A stretch of DNA of 64,000 bases from Polymorphobacter multimanifer (GCF_014205635.1 NZ_JACIIV010000005.1:62001-126000); one strand, 5' to 3'; numbered from the stretch's first letter, positions 17,007-25,618 are shown. Notes: generated from the letters alone by a model not told the origin. Numbers and translations: made by a program.

Positions 17007-17954
17007 TTAGCGAAGCTGGTCCCACAAACTCTGCGACGCGGTGCGGGCGAAGCTGGCCTGGGCGGCTTCGAGGACGGTGAGGAGGCGTTGCAGCTCGGCG
17101 ATGGCGCTGGCCATGTCGGTGTCTTCGAGGCGGCTGAGATCGGACGCGGTGGCGAGCGACTGGCTTTGCAGGCGGGTCTGCTCGGCTTCGAGGCGGGCGC
17201 CGCGGACGCCGAGGCTGGCCTGGGCGTCGGCGAGGCGGGTGGTATGGGCTTCCATCTCGGTGAGGCGCCGGGTGAGGGCGGCGGCGCGGAGGGTCGGGTC
17301 GGGTTCGTCAAGGGCTGCGGCGAGGCCGGTGAAGGTCGCGAAGAGATCGGAGGTGCCTTGCGCGCGCTCGGGAGTGGGGTCCGAGGTCAGGCCAAAGGCT
17401 TGCGGGCCTGTGACGCCGGTCTCGACGAGCGCGCTGCCGGCGATGAGGGGTGGGGCGGTGCCCTGGCCCTGCCAGCGGACGACGCCGGTGGCATCGGGCG
17501 CATAGGCGGGGCCGCGGGCGGCTGCACCGGCGAACAGTGGCACGCCATCGGCATCGCGGGCTTCGGCGAGGCCGGCGAAGCTGGCGGCGAGCTCGCGGAC
17601 TTCGAGCGCCAGGACGGCGCGATTTTCAGGGCTCATGGTGGCACTGCTGCCCGACAGGCCGAGATCGCGGGCGCGCAGCACGAGCTCGCCGACCGAGCCC
17701 AGCGTGATATCGGCGCTGCGCAGGCGGCGGGCGGCGGTGTCGATGGCGCGGGTCGTGGCGGCGTCGGCGGCCTGGGTTCGGCGCAGCGTCGCGGCGCGGG
17801 CGAAGGCGATCGGGTCGTCCGAGGGGCCGGCGATGCGCTTCGAGGTGCTGATCTGCGTCTGCACGGCTTCGATGCGTGCCGAGAGGCTGGTCATGCGGCC
17901 GACACTTGCGTCGTGCGCGGCGCGGGTGCCGATGGCATTGGGGGGCAGGCTCAT
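17007..17954 (-). CDS. flgL: Flagellar hook-filament junction protein FlgL (HAP3)
   Basis: 315-residue flagellin-like protein joining hook and filament together with FlgK. The N-terminal flagellin-type helix is recognisable: IGTRAAHDASVGRMTSLSARIEAVQTQISTSKRI, quoted here as SARIEAVQTQISTSKRI, then GPSDDPIAFARAATLR. The C-terminal helix DTDMASAIAELQRLLTVLEAAQASFART is likewise typical (AIAELQRLLTVLEAAQASF). ATG 17954 overlaps the flgK stop by 4 bp. It is the last gene of the flgB-L operon; TAA is followed at once by a GCGTTAAC dyad. Confidence 0.93.
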   Translation of the reverse strand: MSLPPNAIGTRAAHDASVGRMTSLSARIEAVQTQISTSKRIAGPSDDPIAFARAATLRRTQAADAATTRAIDTAARRLRSADITLGSVGELVLRARDLGLSGSSATMSPENRAVLALEVRELAASFAGLAEARDADGVPLFAGAAARGPAYAPDATGVVRWQGQGTAPPLIAGSALVETGVTGPQAFGLTSDPTPERAQGTSDLFATFTGLAAALDEPDPTLRAAALTRRLTEMEAHTTRLADAQASLGVRGARLEAEQTRLQSQSLATASDLSRLEDTDMASAIAELQRLLTVLEAAQASFARTASQSLWDQLR

Positions 17955-19816
17955 CGGGCGGCGCCGAGGATGGCGTCGAACAGGTCGCGCGCCGCGGCGA
18001 TGACCTGGGCGTTGGCGCGATACGCCATTTGCAGGCGGGTGAGCTCGGCGGCCTCGCGGTCGAGATCGACGCCGGAGACGGCGTCGGCGGCGCGGGCGGT
18101 GTCGTCGCGGACGGCAAGGGCGGCGGCGGCGAGGCGTTTCGTATCGGCGAGGCGGGTGCCGAGGCCGGCGGTGCCGGCATCGAAGGCCGCTTCGAGGGTG
18201 CCGCCGGGGCCGAGGCGGCTGCGGACGGCTTCCAGCGCGCGGATGTTGCCATTGTCGGCGCTGCCGGGGCCGGTGGCGAGGAGGCGGAAGCGATCTCCCA
18301 CGGCGGGGGTGCCGGACAGGGTGAAGCTGAAGCCATTGCCTTCGATCGGCGTGCCGGGGGTGAAGGCGAGGGTGGCGATGATGGTGCCGGTGGCGTCGGT
18401 CAGGTCGAGCGTGCCGGCGGCGGTGATGGTGGCATCGAGCGGCAGCGGGGCGGCGAAGGCGGCGGCGGCGGGATCGAGGGTCATGGCGAGGCGGCCCTGG
18501 CCGGTGTTGAGGGGGCTGGCATCGGACTGGAAGCGGCTGGCGACGGCGACCTGCTCGGGGGCGAGGGTGCGGGGGGCGAGCGCGCGGGCGCCGGTGAGGG
18601 GGGTGAGGGTCCAGACGTCTCCGCTGCGCGCGCCCTCTCCGGGGCGGACGGTGAGGCCGTCGAGGGTGAGGGCGCCAGCTCCAGTGATGGTGGCGGAGCC
18701 GTCGGTGCGGCTGAGGGTGAAGGTGCCGGCGTCGGCGATGAGGGTGTAGCTGACGGGGGCGGCACCTTCGGCGAGGGTGAAATCGATGGCAGCGGTCCCG
18801 GCGTTGGCGCGGCCGGGGGTGAGGTCGAGGCTGTCCGTGGCGAGCAAGGGCAGGCCGGGGTTGCCGGCGAGATCGGTGCCCTGGGTGTGCCAGTTGTTGA
18901 GATCGTCGGCGAAGCGGGTGGCGAGACTGTCGATGTCGGCGCGCAGTGCTGCGACCGAGCGGCTGGCTTCGAGCAGGCCGGCGAGGCTGCCCGAGAGCGG
19001 CAGGCGGACGGCTTCGGCGCGGTGGGTGGGATCGAGCACCAGCTCGGCGCCGCTCGGGCCGTCCTGCGCGGCGACGCGGACTGCCGTCCCGAAGGCGGGG
19101 AGGAGCAGGGGGGCGGCGGCTCCGGACCCGAGGCGGATGGTGACGGCGCCCGTGGGCTCTTCGCTCACGCTGATTCGGACGCGGCTGGCGAGATCGGCGA
19201 GCAGGGTGTCGCGGGCATCGAGCAGGCCGAGGCTGGCCGCACCACCGGGGGGCGTGCGGCGGAGCTCGGCGTTGGTGGCTTCGAGGCTGGACGTGATGGC
19301 GTTGATCTGGGTGGCGGTGTTGGCGGTGGCGGTTTCGATGTCGGTGGCGAGGGCGGCGAGAGTGTCGCCGAGGGTGCGGAAGGCACTGGCGGCCTGGCCG
19401 ACCGAATCGAGGAAGAGCGCGCGCGCGGCGATGGAGGTGGGGCCGGCGGCGAGATCGGCGGCGGCGGCGTGGACGCCGGCGAGGCGGGCTTCGACGCCGG
19501 CACCGGTGAGCGCGGTTTCGGCGCGGGCCAGCCAATCGGCGCGGGCCGACATGCGCGCGTGATCGCCGGCGGCGACGCGCGCGGCGTTGGTCTTCAGCGG
19601 ATCGCCGGCGCGCGCCATGGCGCCGGTGCGCACGCCGACGCCGCTGACGGGGATGCGCTGGGTTATGCTGGCGGTGCCGCCGGGGGCGGTTTCGAGGGCG
19701 ACGGTGCGGCGGCTGAAGCCGGGGGTATCGGCATTCGCCACATTGTCCCCGGTGACGGCAAGGGCGGCCTGATAGGCGCGCACGCCGGCGGCGCCGATGG
19801 TGAGGAGATCGCTCAT
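17951..19816 (-). CDS. flgK: Flagellar hook-associated protein 1 (FlgK)
   Basis: 621-residue hook-filament junction protein. The N-terminal rod/hook motif is TIGAAGVRAYQAALAVTGDNVANADTPGFSRR (core DNVANADTPGFSRR), followed by coiled-coil segments and a variable Gly/Ala/Thr-rich middle. The C-terminus has the conserved heptad helix SGVDLDREAAELTRLQMAYRANAQVI (core DREAAELTRLQMAYRANAQV). ATG 19816 overlaps the stop of the short flgJ gene by 4 bp and flgL begins inside its stop codon, so the three are translationally coupled. Confidence 0.95.
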   Translation of the reverse strand: MSDLLTIGAAGVRAYQAALAVTGDNVANADTPGFSRRTVALETAPGGTASITQRIPVSGVGVRTGAMARAGDPLKTNAARVAAGDHARMSARADWLARAETALTGAGVEARLAGVHAAAADLAAGPTSIAARALFLDSVGQAASAFRTLGDTLAALATDIETATANTATQINAITSSLEATNAELRRTPPGGAASLGLLDARDTLLADLASRVRISVSEEPTGAVTIRLGSGAAAPLLLPAFGTAVRVAAQDGPSGAELVLDPTHRAEAVRLPLSGSLAGLLEASRSVAALRADIDSLATRFADDLNNWHTQGTDLAGNPGLPLLATDSLDLTPGRANAGTAAIDFTLAEGAAPVSYTLIADAGTFTLSRTDGSATITGAGALTLDGLTVRPGEGARSGDVWTLTPLTGARALAPRTLAPEQVAVASRFQSDASPLNTGQGRLAMTLDPAAAAFAAPLPLDATITAAGTLDLTDATGTIIATLAFTPGTPIEGNGFSFTLSGTPAVGDRFRLLATGPGSADNGNIRALEAVRSRLGPGGTLEAAFDAGTAGLGTRLADTKRLAAAALAVRDDTARAADAVSGVDLDREAAELTRLQMAYRANAQVIAAARDLFDAILGAAR

Positions 19817-20079
19817 TTGCTGTTCTCGATCAGCTTGGCCACCCCGAGCGGAGCGGCGGCGGCGAGGGTTTCGGCGCGGAGGCGGTCGATCTGCTCGTGG
19901 CGCTGGGCGGCGCCGGCGGCCAGCGGGGTGTCCCCGGCGAGGCCGGGTCCGGGGGTGCGGGTGGTCGCGAGGAGTTTTGCGATGAGCATGGCTTCGAACT
20001 TTTCGCCGGCTTTGACCGCCGAGGGTTTGGTGGCGGCAGCTTGCAGCGGGAAGCTGCGGGGGGTGCGCGAGATTTCCAT
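19813..20079 (-). CDS. flgJ: Rod-binding protein, FlgJ N-terminal domain only
   Basis: 88-residue rod-binding protein corresponding to the N-terminal domain of FlgJ (also annotated as CheL in alphaproteobacteria). It helps assemble the rod cap. Family features: a long helix KAGEKFEAMLIAKLLATTR near residues 23-41 and a second RHEQIDRLRAETLAAAA helix. The peptidoglycan hydrolase domain found in enteric FlgJ is absent; the separate lytic transglycosylase gene at 27423-28208 may supply it. It overlaps flgI by 1 bp and flgK by 4 bp. Confidence 0.85.
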   Translation of the reverse strand: MEISRTPRSFPLQAAATKPSAVKAGEKFEAMLIAKLLATTRTPGPGLAGDTPLAAGAAQRHEQIDRLRAETLAAAAPLGVAKLIENSK

Positions 20080-21257
20080 CAGATGACCACCAGCTCGGCG
20101 CGGAGTGCTCCGGCGGCCTTGAGCGCTTCGAGGATGGCGACGAGATCGCCCGGCGCTGCTCCAAGTGCATTGACGGCATCGACGATGGCGGAGAGTGCCA
20201 CGCCGGGGGCGAACAGCGCCATGCGCGACGGGGCTTCGGAGGCTTCGACGCTCGATTGCTGGGTGATGGCGGTCTGGCCGCGCCCCAGGGCGTTCGGCTG
20301 GCTCGCCTGCTGGTTTTCGGTGATACGGACGGTGAGGCTGCCATGGGCGACGGCGGCGGGGAGGATGCGCACTTCGCCGCCGATGACGACGGTGCCGGTG
20401 CGGGCGTTGACGATGACGCGCGCCGGCGGGGCCGCGGGGGCGATGTCGAGCATCTCGATCTGCGCAGCCAGCGCCACCCGCGCGGCGATGCTGGCGGGGG
20501 CGGCGATGCGGACGGTGACGGCATCCTCGGTGCTGGCGGTGCCTGCCCCAACCGCGCTGTTGATGCGTTCGGCGACGAGCCTTGCGGTGCTGAAATCGGC
20601 CTCGACGAGCTGCAGCGCCATGGTCTCGGCCGAGGCGAAGGGGGAGGGGACGGCGCGCTCGACCGCGGCACCGCCGGGGATGCGGCCCGAGCTGGGGGTG
20701 CCGACGACGATCTTCGAGCCGTCCCGGCCCTCCGCACCGAAGCCGCCGACGGCGAGATTGCCCTGGGCGAGGGCATAGACCTCGCCGTCCGCCCCCTGCA
20801 GCGGCGCCATGAGCAGCGTGCCGCCGCGCAGGCTTCGTGCCTGGCCGAGCGCGGAGACGGTGACATCGAGGCGCTGGCCGGGGCTGGCGAAGGCGGGAAG
20901 CTCGGCGGTGATGATGACCGCGGCGGCGTTCTTGAGCTGCGGGTTGATTCCCGGCGGCAGCAGCACGCCGAGGCGCGCGGTGGCGGAGAGCAGGGATTGC
21001 ACGGTGAAGGGGAGGTTCTGATCGCCGGTGCCCGACAGGCCGACGACGATGCCATAGCCGGTGAGCGCGTTGGCGCGGACGCCCTGCCAGCGGGCGATGT
21101 CCTTCAGCCGCTCGGCGCGCGCGGGGGCGGCGAGGTTGAGCAAGGCGAGGGTGGCGATGAGCAGCGCCAGCGGGCCGGCGAAGGGCGCCAGCCGCCAACG
21201 CAGGCGGCGCAGCGCCATGAGCAGCGGCTTGGGATGGCGAAGGCTGGGGTGGCGCAT
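20079..21257 (-). CDS. flgI: Flagellar P-ring protein FlgI
   Basis: 392-residue periplasmic ring protein around the rod. A signal peptide precedes ERLKDIARWQGVRANALTGYGIVVGLSGTGD, the invariant FlgI N-terminus (core GVRANALTGYGIVVGLSGTG). Other family stretches are GSKIVVGTPSSGRIPGGAAVER and ARVIVNARTGTVVIGGEVRI. The signal region carries an extra 14 residues, so Met14 (ATG 21218) is an alternative start. ATG 21257 shares a base with the flgH stop codon (TGATG). Confidence 0.96.
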   Translation of the reverse strand: MRHPSLRHPKPLLMALRRLRWRLAPFAGPLALLIATLALLNLAAPARAERLKDIARWQGVRANALTGYGIVVGLSGTGDQNLPFTVQSLLSATARLGVLLPPGINPQLKNAAAVIITAELPAFASPGQRLDVTVSALGQARSLRGGTLLMAPLQGADGEVYALAQGNLAVGGFGAEGRDGSKIVVGTPSSGRIPGGAAVERAVPSPFASAETMALQLVEADFSTARLVAERINSAVGAGTASTEDAVTVRIAAPASIAARVALAAQIEMLDIAPAAPPARVIVNARTGTVVIGGEVRILPAAVAHGSLTVRITENQQASQPNALGRGQTAITQQSSVEASEAPSRMALFAPGVALSAIVDAVNALGAAPGDLVAILEALKAAGALRAELVVI

Positions 21258-21961
21258 CAGAGCGGGCTTACCTTGGCGAAGAAGCGTGCCAGCCAGCCCT
21301 GCTTGCCCTGGTCGGCGATCTGGCCGGTGCCGGCGTAGCGGATGCGCGCGTCCGCCACGCGGGTGCTGGGGATGCTGTTGTCGAAGCCCAGATCGGCAAT
21401 GCGGATGAGGCCGGTGAGCTGGATCTGCTCCTCGCCTCGGTTGAGGGTGAGGCGCTTTTCACCCGCGACGCGGAGCACGCCGCCGGGGAGGACTTCGGCG
21501 ACGGTGACGGTGAGCTCGCCGATGAGCTGGTTGTCCTGCGCCGCCGAGCCGCTGCCGGTGAAGTTCTGCGTCGAGCCGCCGCGAGTGGCGGCCTCGGGGA
21601 TGAGGGTGAGCGGCGGGATGGCGGGGAGGTTGAGCGCATTGTCCGAACTGCGCGCGCTGTCGGCGGACGAGGATTTGCGCGCCTGGGTGCGCTCGATGAG
21701 GCGGATGGTGACGAGATCGCCGACGCGGCCGGCGCGCCGGTCCGACGCGAGGCCGACATAGCGGCTGGGGTGATAGAGGCTGCCGGTAAAGCCGCCGGGC
21801 GCGGTGAGGGCCGGGGGATCGGGGGTGAGCGGCGGGGCGGGGAGCGGCAGGGTGGCGGCGATTCCGCGCGCGCGGCCGAAGCCCTCGTCCGAACACGCCG
21901 GGAGCAGCGCCACGAGCGCCAGCAGGCTAACTGTGCGAAGTTTAACTGTTTTGGGTGACAT
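21257..21961 (-). CDS. flgH: Flagellar L-ring lipoprotein FlgH
   Basis: 234-residue outer-membrane ring lipoprotein. The lipobox LLPAC places the acylated Cys at residue 23. Family motifs include SLYHPSRYVGLASDRRAGRVGDLVTIRL (core RAGRVGDLVTIRLIE), FTGSGSAAQDNQLIGELTVTV (core LIGELTVTVAEVLPGG), LRVAGEKRLTLN and LIRIADLGFDNSIPSTRVADARIRY (core DNSIPSTRVADARI). The ATG at 21961 starts 20 bp inside the end of flgG; ATG 22009 further up would have no signal peptide at its start. Confidence 0.95.
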   Translation of the reverse strand: MSPKTVKLRTVSLLALVALLPACSDEGFGRARGIAATLPLPAPPLTPDPPALTAPGGFTGSLYHPSRYVGLASDRRAGRVGDLVTIRLIERTQARKSSSADSARSSDNALNLPAIPPLTLIPEAATRGGSTQNFTGSGSAAQDNQLIGELTVTVAEVLPGGVLRVAGEKRLTLNRGEEQIQLTGLIRIADLGFDNSIPSTRVADARIRYAGTGQIADQGKQGWLARFFAKVSPL

Positions 21962-22727
21962 AGCGGGCCATTTCGTCGGCGGCGTTGATGACCTTGGCGT
22001 TGATCTCATAGGCGCGCTGGGTTTCGATCATCTCGACCAGTTCCTGCACGGTGCTGACGTTCGAGCCTTCGAGCGCACCCTGCCGGAGCGATCCCGAGCC
22101 TTCCTGGCCGGGGGCCGCCAGCTGCGGCGCGCCCGAAGCCGCCGTCTCGGTGTAGAGGTTCTCTCCGCGCGGGGTGAGGCCGGCGGGGTTGACGAAACGC
22201 GCCAGCTGGATCTGCCCGGCCTCGACCGGCGCCGCCTGACCCGCGATGGTGACCGACACCGTGCCATCGGGGGCGATGGTGATGCTCTGCGCGCCCTCGG
22301 GTATCGCAATCGCGGGTTGCAGCCGCAGCCCGGCGTTGGTGACAAGCTCGCCCTCGACATTGAGCTTGAACGAGCCGTCGCGGGTATAGGCCTGGGTGCC
22401 ATCGAGCATGGCCACGGTGAAAAAGCCGCTGCCCTCGATCGCGAGATCGAGCGCGCCCTCGGTGTTCACAAGCTGGCCCTGCGAATGGATGCGCTCGATG
22501 CCCGCGACGCGAACGCCGGTGCCGGTGCCGAGCCCGGTGGCATATTGATTGTCCCCACCCGCCGGCGCCCCCGCCGCGCGCGGATCGTCATACAGCATCG
22601 TCACGAACGCGGCCCGGTCGCGCTTGAAGCCGGTGGTGCCGACATTGGCGAGGTTGTTGGAAATGGCCTTCATCCGCTGGTCGAGCGCGTCGAGGCCGGA
22701 TCGGGCGATCTGGAGGGCAGATGTCAT
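21942..22727 (-). CDS. flgG: Flagellar distal rod protein FlgG
   Basis: 261-residue distal rod protein. N-terminal motif SGLDALDQRMKAISNNLANVGTTGFKRDR (core AISNNLANVGTTGFKR), the hook/rod middle EGALDLAIEGSGFFTV, and the C-terminal SNVSTVQELVEMIETQRAYEINAKVI (core MIETQRAYEINAKVI). It is separated from flgF by 142 bp, unlike the other tightly packed genes, and this gap holds a 35-bp inverted repeat. The only good Shine-Dalgarno, GGAGG at about 22737-22741, is inside one arm of that repeat, so its access may be controlled by RNA folding. Confidence 0.97.
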   Translation of the reverse strand: MTSALQIARSGLDALDQRMKAISNNLANVGTTGFKRDRAAFVTMLYDDPRAAGAPAGGDNQYATGLGTGTGVRVAGIERIHSQGQLVNTEGALDLAIEGSGFFTVAMLDGTQAYTRDGSFKLNVEGELVTNAGLRLQPAIAIPEGAQSITIAPDGTVSVTIAGQAAPVEAGQIQLARFVNPAGLTPRGENLYTETAASGAPQLAAPGQEGSGSLRQGALEGSNVSTVQELVEMIETQRAYEINAKVINAADEMARYVTQNS

Positions 22728-22734
22728 GCGAGCG

Positions 22735-22857
22735 TGCCTCCGGCGGCTGGGGCCTCGGGCCCCAGACCCATGATGTGGGTTCGGGCCAAGACTGCGGTGG
22801 TTTGGGACTTGCCCAACGCAAGGGGTCTGGGGCCTGAGGCCCCAGCCGCCGGAGGCA
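22735..22857 (-). promoter_or_regulatory. 35-bp inverted repeat that contains the flgG ribosome binding site
   Basis: Arms 22735-22769 and 22823-22857 are inverted copies over 35 bp with one mismatch (a G-A difference at 22757). The loop is 53 nt. Both arms contain GGCCTC-(G/A)-GGCC sub-palindromes. On the flgF-flgG transcript the arm next to flgG carries GGAGG, 9 nt before the ATG, and it pairs fully with CCTCC of the first arm. The element is probably a mobile repeat; whether it now regulates flgG is inference. Confidence 0.85.
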
Positions 22858-22869
22858 TCTTCTTCATCA

Positions 22870-23631
22870 TCACGACTCCATGCGGATAAGGCGGGACCCC
22901 GCCTCGTCGATTTCGCGCGCGGTGCGGAGCAGGCGGGCGCTGGCGTCGAAGGCGCGGCTTTGTTCGACGAGTTCGACGAGGGCGGCCGAGGTCTGGACGT
23001 TGGCGGTTTCGAGGGTGCCAGTGACGAGGCGGGCGGCGGGGTCGGCGGGGAGCGGGTCGCGGCTGGTGAACTGGCCGTCGGGGCCCTTGTCGAAGCCGGT
23101 CTCCTTGCTGCCGCCGGCGACAAGCTTGAGGCGGGTGAGGGGGGCGGTGATGCCGTCGGTGAGCATCGAGAGGGTGCCGTCGGCGGCGATTTCGAGGGTG
23201 CCGTTCGGGGGGACCTGGATGGGCTGGCCGCCGATATCGAGCATGGGGCGGCCTTCGCCGTTTTCGAGGCGGCCCGTGGGGCTGATGTGGAGATCGCCGC
23301 GGCGGGTATAGGCTTCGGTGGCGGTGCCGCCGACCACCGGGCCAAGAATCGCGAACCATGCTTCGCCGGCGGCGGCGATATCGAGCGGGCGGCCGGTAGG
23401 GAGCAGCTTGCCATGGCTGGCGGAGGTGGCGAGGCTGGGGGCGCCGGCCTGGGCGCGGGCGATCGACCCGGCGCCGAGGGCGAGATCGCCGCGCAGCCAG
23501 CGGCCTTCGGCGGCGATGATCTCGCGCTTGAAGCCGGTTGTTTCGGCGTTGGCGAGGTTGTTCGCGGTGACCGCCTGGCCGCGCTGGCGGGCGGTGAGCC
23601 CCGAGAGGGCGGTGTAGATGAGGCGGTCCAT
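22870..23631 (-). CDS. flgF: Flagellar proximal rod protein FlgF
   Basis: 253-residue rod protein. The N-terminus MDRLIYTALSGLTARQRGQAVTANNLANAETTGFKRE (core TANNLANAETTGFKRE) is the FlgF form of the rod motif. The middle has GEAWFAILGPVVGGTATEAYTRRGDLHISPTG and the C-terminus TANVQTSAALVELVEQSRAFDASARL (core LVELVEQSRAFDASARL). The gap to flgE is 2 bp. Its stop codon is 13 bp from the 35-bp inverted repeat. Confidence 0.94.
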   Translation of the reverse strand: MDRLIYTALSGLTARQRGQAVTANNLANAETTGFKREIIAAEGRWLRGDLALGAGSIARAQAGAPSLATSASHGKLLPTGRPLDIAAAGEAWFAILGPVVGGTATEAYTRRGDLHISPTGRLENGEGRPMLDIGGQPIQVPPNGTLEIAADGTLSMLTDGITAPLTRLKLVAGGSKETGFDKGPDGQFTSRDPLPADPAARLVTGTLETANVQTSAALVELVEQSRAFDASARLLRTAREIDEAGSRLIRMES

Positions 23632-23633
23632 GA

Positions 23634-24929
23634 TTATGAGCGCTGGTTGATGATGGTCTGGAGAAGGGTGGTGTCGGTCTCGATCGCCTTGGCGCTGGCC
23701 TGGAAGTTGCGCTGGGCGGCGATGAGGCTGACGAGCTCGGTGGTGAGATCGACATTGGAGCGTTCGAGGCTGCCCGAGAGGATGCTGCCGAAGCCGCCGC
23801 GGCCGGCTTCTCCGGGGGTGGGCAGGCCGGATTGGGGCGTGCCGACATAGCTGGCGTCGCCGATTGCTTTGAGGCCCTGCGGGTTGTTGAAATTGACGAG
23901 TGCGACGCGGCCGATGAACTGGATGTCGCCGTTGGTGAAGCTGACACGCAGCGCGCCCTGGCGATCGACGGCGACGCTTTCGAGGGTGCCGGCGGGGACG
24001 CCGTCCTGCTCGAGGCTGTTGCGCGCGAAGGCGCCGGTGGCCTGGGTGGTGGCGATGCCGTGATCGATGGTGATCGACAGCGGTTGCAGCCCGCCGGGCA
24101 GGGTGAGCGCATCGAAGGTGAAGGGGGTGATGGGGCTGGTGAGGGCGCCGGTGGCGTCGAATTCGAGCGGGATGGCGGGTGCGCCGCCGACGGTGAGTTC
24201 GTTGCCGGCGACGATGACGCGCGCCTCCCAGCGGTGGGCGGGATCGGCGGGGGTGAGGGAGGAGGTCTTGATATAGTAGATGCTCGCATCGAGCGGGTGG
24301 CCGGCGCTGTCGTAGACGGTCGCCGAGGTGCTGGCGTTGAAGGTGGCGGGGTTGGCGGGATCGAAGGCATAGGGGTTGGCGGGGGTATAGATCGGGCTGT
24401 CGGCGATGATCGGCGCGCTGGCGGGCAGGTTGACCGAAATGCGGATGTTGGAGGTGGCCTCGGGGACGCCCGAGAGGAGAGGCAGCCGGGCGGGGATGGT
24501 GCTGGCGAGCTCGGTGGAAAGCAGCGCGCCATCGGTGGTGGTGGGGAAGACCTGGAGGCGGCGGCCGGCGGAATCGACGACGAAACGATCGGCGGTGACG
24601 GAGAAATTGCCCGAGCGGGTGTAGCTGATCTCGGTGCCGCCGGCCCCGCCCTTGACGGTGAAGAAGCCCTGGCCCGAGACCGCGAGATCGAGCGCGCTGT
24701 CCGAACTTTCGATGGCGCCCTGGGTGAACTGCTGGGCGACGGCGCGGACCGCGGTGCCCGAGCCGACGACGCGGTTGGGGTTTTGCAGCGGCGTGGAGGA
24801 GATGATGTCCCCGAAGCTGACGCGCGACCGCTTGAAGCCATGGGTGCCGACGTTGGCGATGTTGTTTGCGAGGGTGGAAAGCTCGGTCTGCGCGGCGGTG
24901 AGGCCGGTAAGGGCGGTGTAGAAGGCCAT
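23634..24929 (-). CDS. flgE: Flagellar hook protein FlgE
   Basis: 431-residue hook subunit. N-terminal LTGLTAAQTELSTLANNIANVGTHGFKRSRVSFGD (core NNIANVGTHGFKRSR), LDLAVSGQGFFTVKGG, and the C-terminal coil NVDLTTELVSLIAAQRNFQASAKAIET (core LIAAQRNFQASAKAIET) ending in QTIINQRS. The middle contains the variable surface domain with Ile/Thr/Pro-rich strands. It lies 5 bp after flgD and 2 bp before flgF in the same operon. Confidence 0.97.
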   Translation of the reverse strand: MAFYTALTGLTAAQTELSTLANNIANVGTHGFKRSRVSFGDIISSTPLQNPNRVVGSGTAVRAVAQQFTQGAIESSDSALDLAVSGQGFFTVKGGAGGTEISYTRSGNFSVTADRFVVDSAGRRLQVFPTTTDGALLSTELASTIPARLPLLSGVPEATSNIRISVNLPASAPIIADSPIYTPANPYAFDPANPATFNASTSATVYDSAGHPLDASIYYIKTSSLTPADPAHRWEARVIVAGNELTVGGAPAIPLEFDATGALTSPITPFTFDALTLPGGLQPLSITIDHGIATTQATGAFARNSLEQDGVPAGTLESVAVDRQGALRVSFTNGDIQFIGRVALVNFNNPQGLKAIGDASYVGTPQSGLPTPGEAGRGGFGSILSGSLERSNVDLTTELVSLIAAQRNFQASAKAIETDTTLLQTIINQRS

Positions 24930-24934
24930 GGGGG

Positions 24935-25210
24935 TTACTCCTGAGGAATGGGGGTGCGGGCGAGCAGCGTGTCGAGGCTGGCGGCGATGCGGCTGAGCGT
25001 GGTGTTGCTTTCGCTCACACCCGCGACCATCGAGAATTGCGCCATCTGCGCGACATATTCGGTGTTATCGACGGGCTTTGTCGGATCCTGGTTCTTGAGC
25101 TGCGCGGTCATCAGGGCGAGGAAATCGGCCTGGCCGAGGGTTTTCGGCCCGCGGGGCACGATTTCGGGGCCGGTCTGGACGGGGCGGATGCCTGACGGGA
25201 TGACGGACAT
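24935..25210 (-). CDS. flgD: Minimal hook-capping protein FlgD (N-terminal domain only)
   Basis: 91 residues matching the FlgD N-terminal region that guides hook assembly: LGQADFLALMTAQLKNQDPTKPVDNTEYVAQMAQFS (core LMTAQLKNQDPTKPVDN) and a short following helix. The FlgD of enteric bacteria has about 230 residues, with tudor-like and fibronectin-like domains after this region; those are absent here. The sequence between its stop and flgE is 5 bp, so no lost C-terminal piece is present and no frameshift is apparent. A short functional form is more likely than a pseudogene. Confidence 0.85.
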   Translation of the reverse strand: MSVIPSGIRPVQTGPEIVPRGPKTLGQADFLALMTAQLKNQDPTKPVDNTEYVAQMAQFSMVAGVSESNTTLSRIAASLDTLLARTPIPQE

Positions 25211-25219
25211 GATGGCTCC

Positions 25220-25618
25220 TCAGCGGCCGAGCCGCAGCGTGTCGAGGGCGAGGCCGCGCGCGGTGGCGAGGACCTCGACGGTGTTGGCATATTGGCGTGC
25301 GGTCTCGACCATCTCGACGAGCTCCTGGTTGGGATCGACGGCGGCGGTCCAGACATTGCCCTGCGCGTCGGCGAGGGGATGATCGGGCTCATGGCGTGAT
25401 TCAGGCGTGCCGGTCTGGACGATGCCGGCGACATCGACGGTGGCGGTCGAGCGGCCATAGGCGGTGGCGAAAACGGGCTTGAGGGCGCGATAGGCGGTTT
25501 CGGCGCTCCCCGAGAGGCTGCCGGCGTTGGCGAGGTTGGAGGCGATGGTGTTGAGGCGCACGAGCTGGGCGCTCATGGCGCGGCCGGCGATGTCGAAGGT
25601 GGAGAGCTCGGCCATCAT
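25220..25618 (-). CDS. flgC: Flagellar proximal rod protein FlgC
   Basis: 132-residue rod protein. N-terminal FDIAGRAMSAQLVRLNTIASNLANAGSLSGS (core RLNTIASNLANAGS), and C-terminal VDPNQELVEMVETARQYANTVEVLATARGLALDTLRL (core ELVEMVETARQYANTVEV). Length is normal for the family. It overlaps flgB by 4 bp and is 9 bp from flgD. Confidence 0.95.
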   Translation of the reverse strand: MMAELSTFDIAGRAMSAQLVRLNTIASNLANAGSLSGSAETAYRALKPVFATAYGRSTATVDVAGIVQTGTPESRHEPDHPLADAQGNVWTAAVDPNQELVEMVETARQYANTVEVLATARGLALDTLRLGR

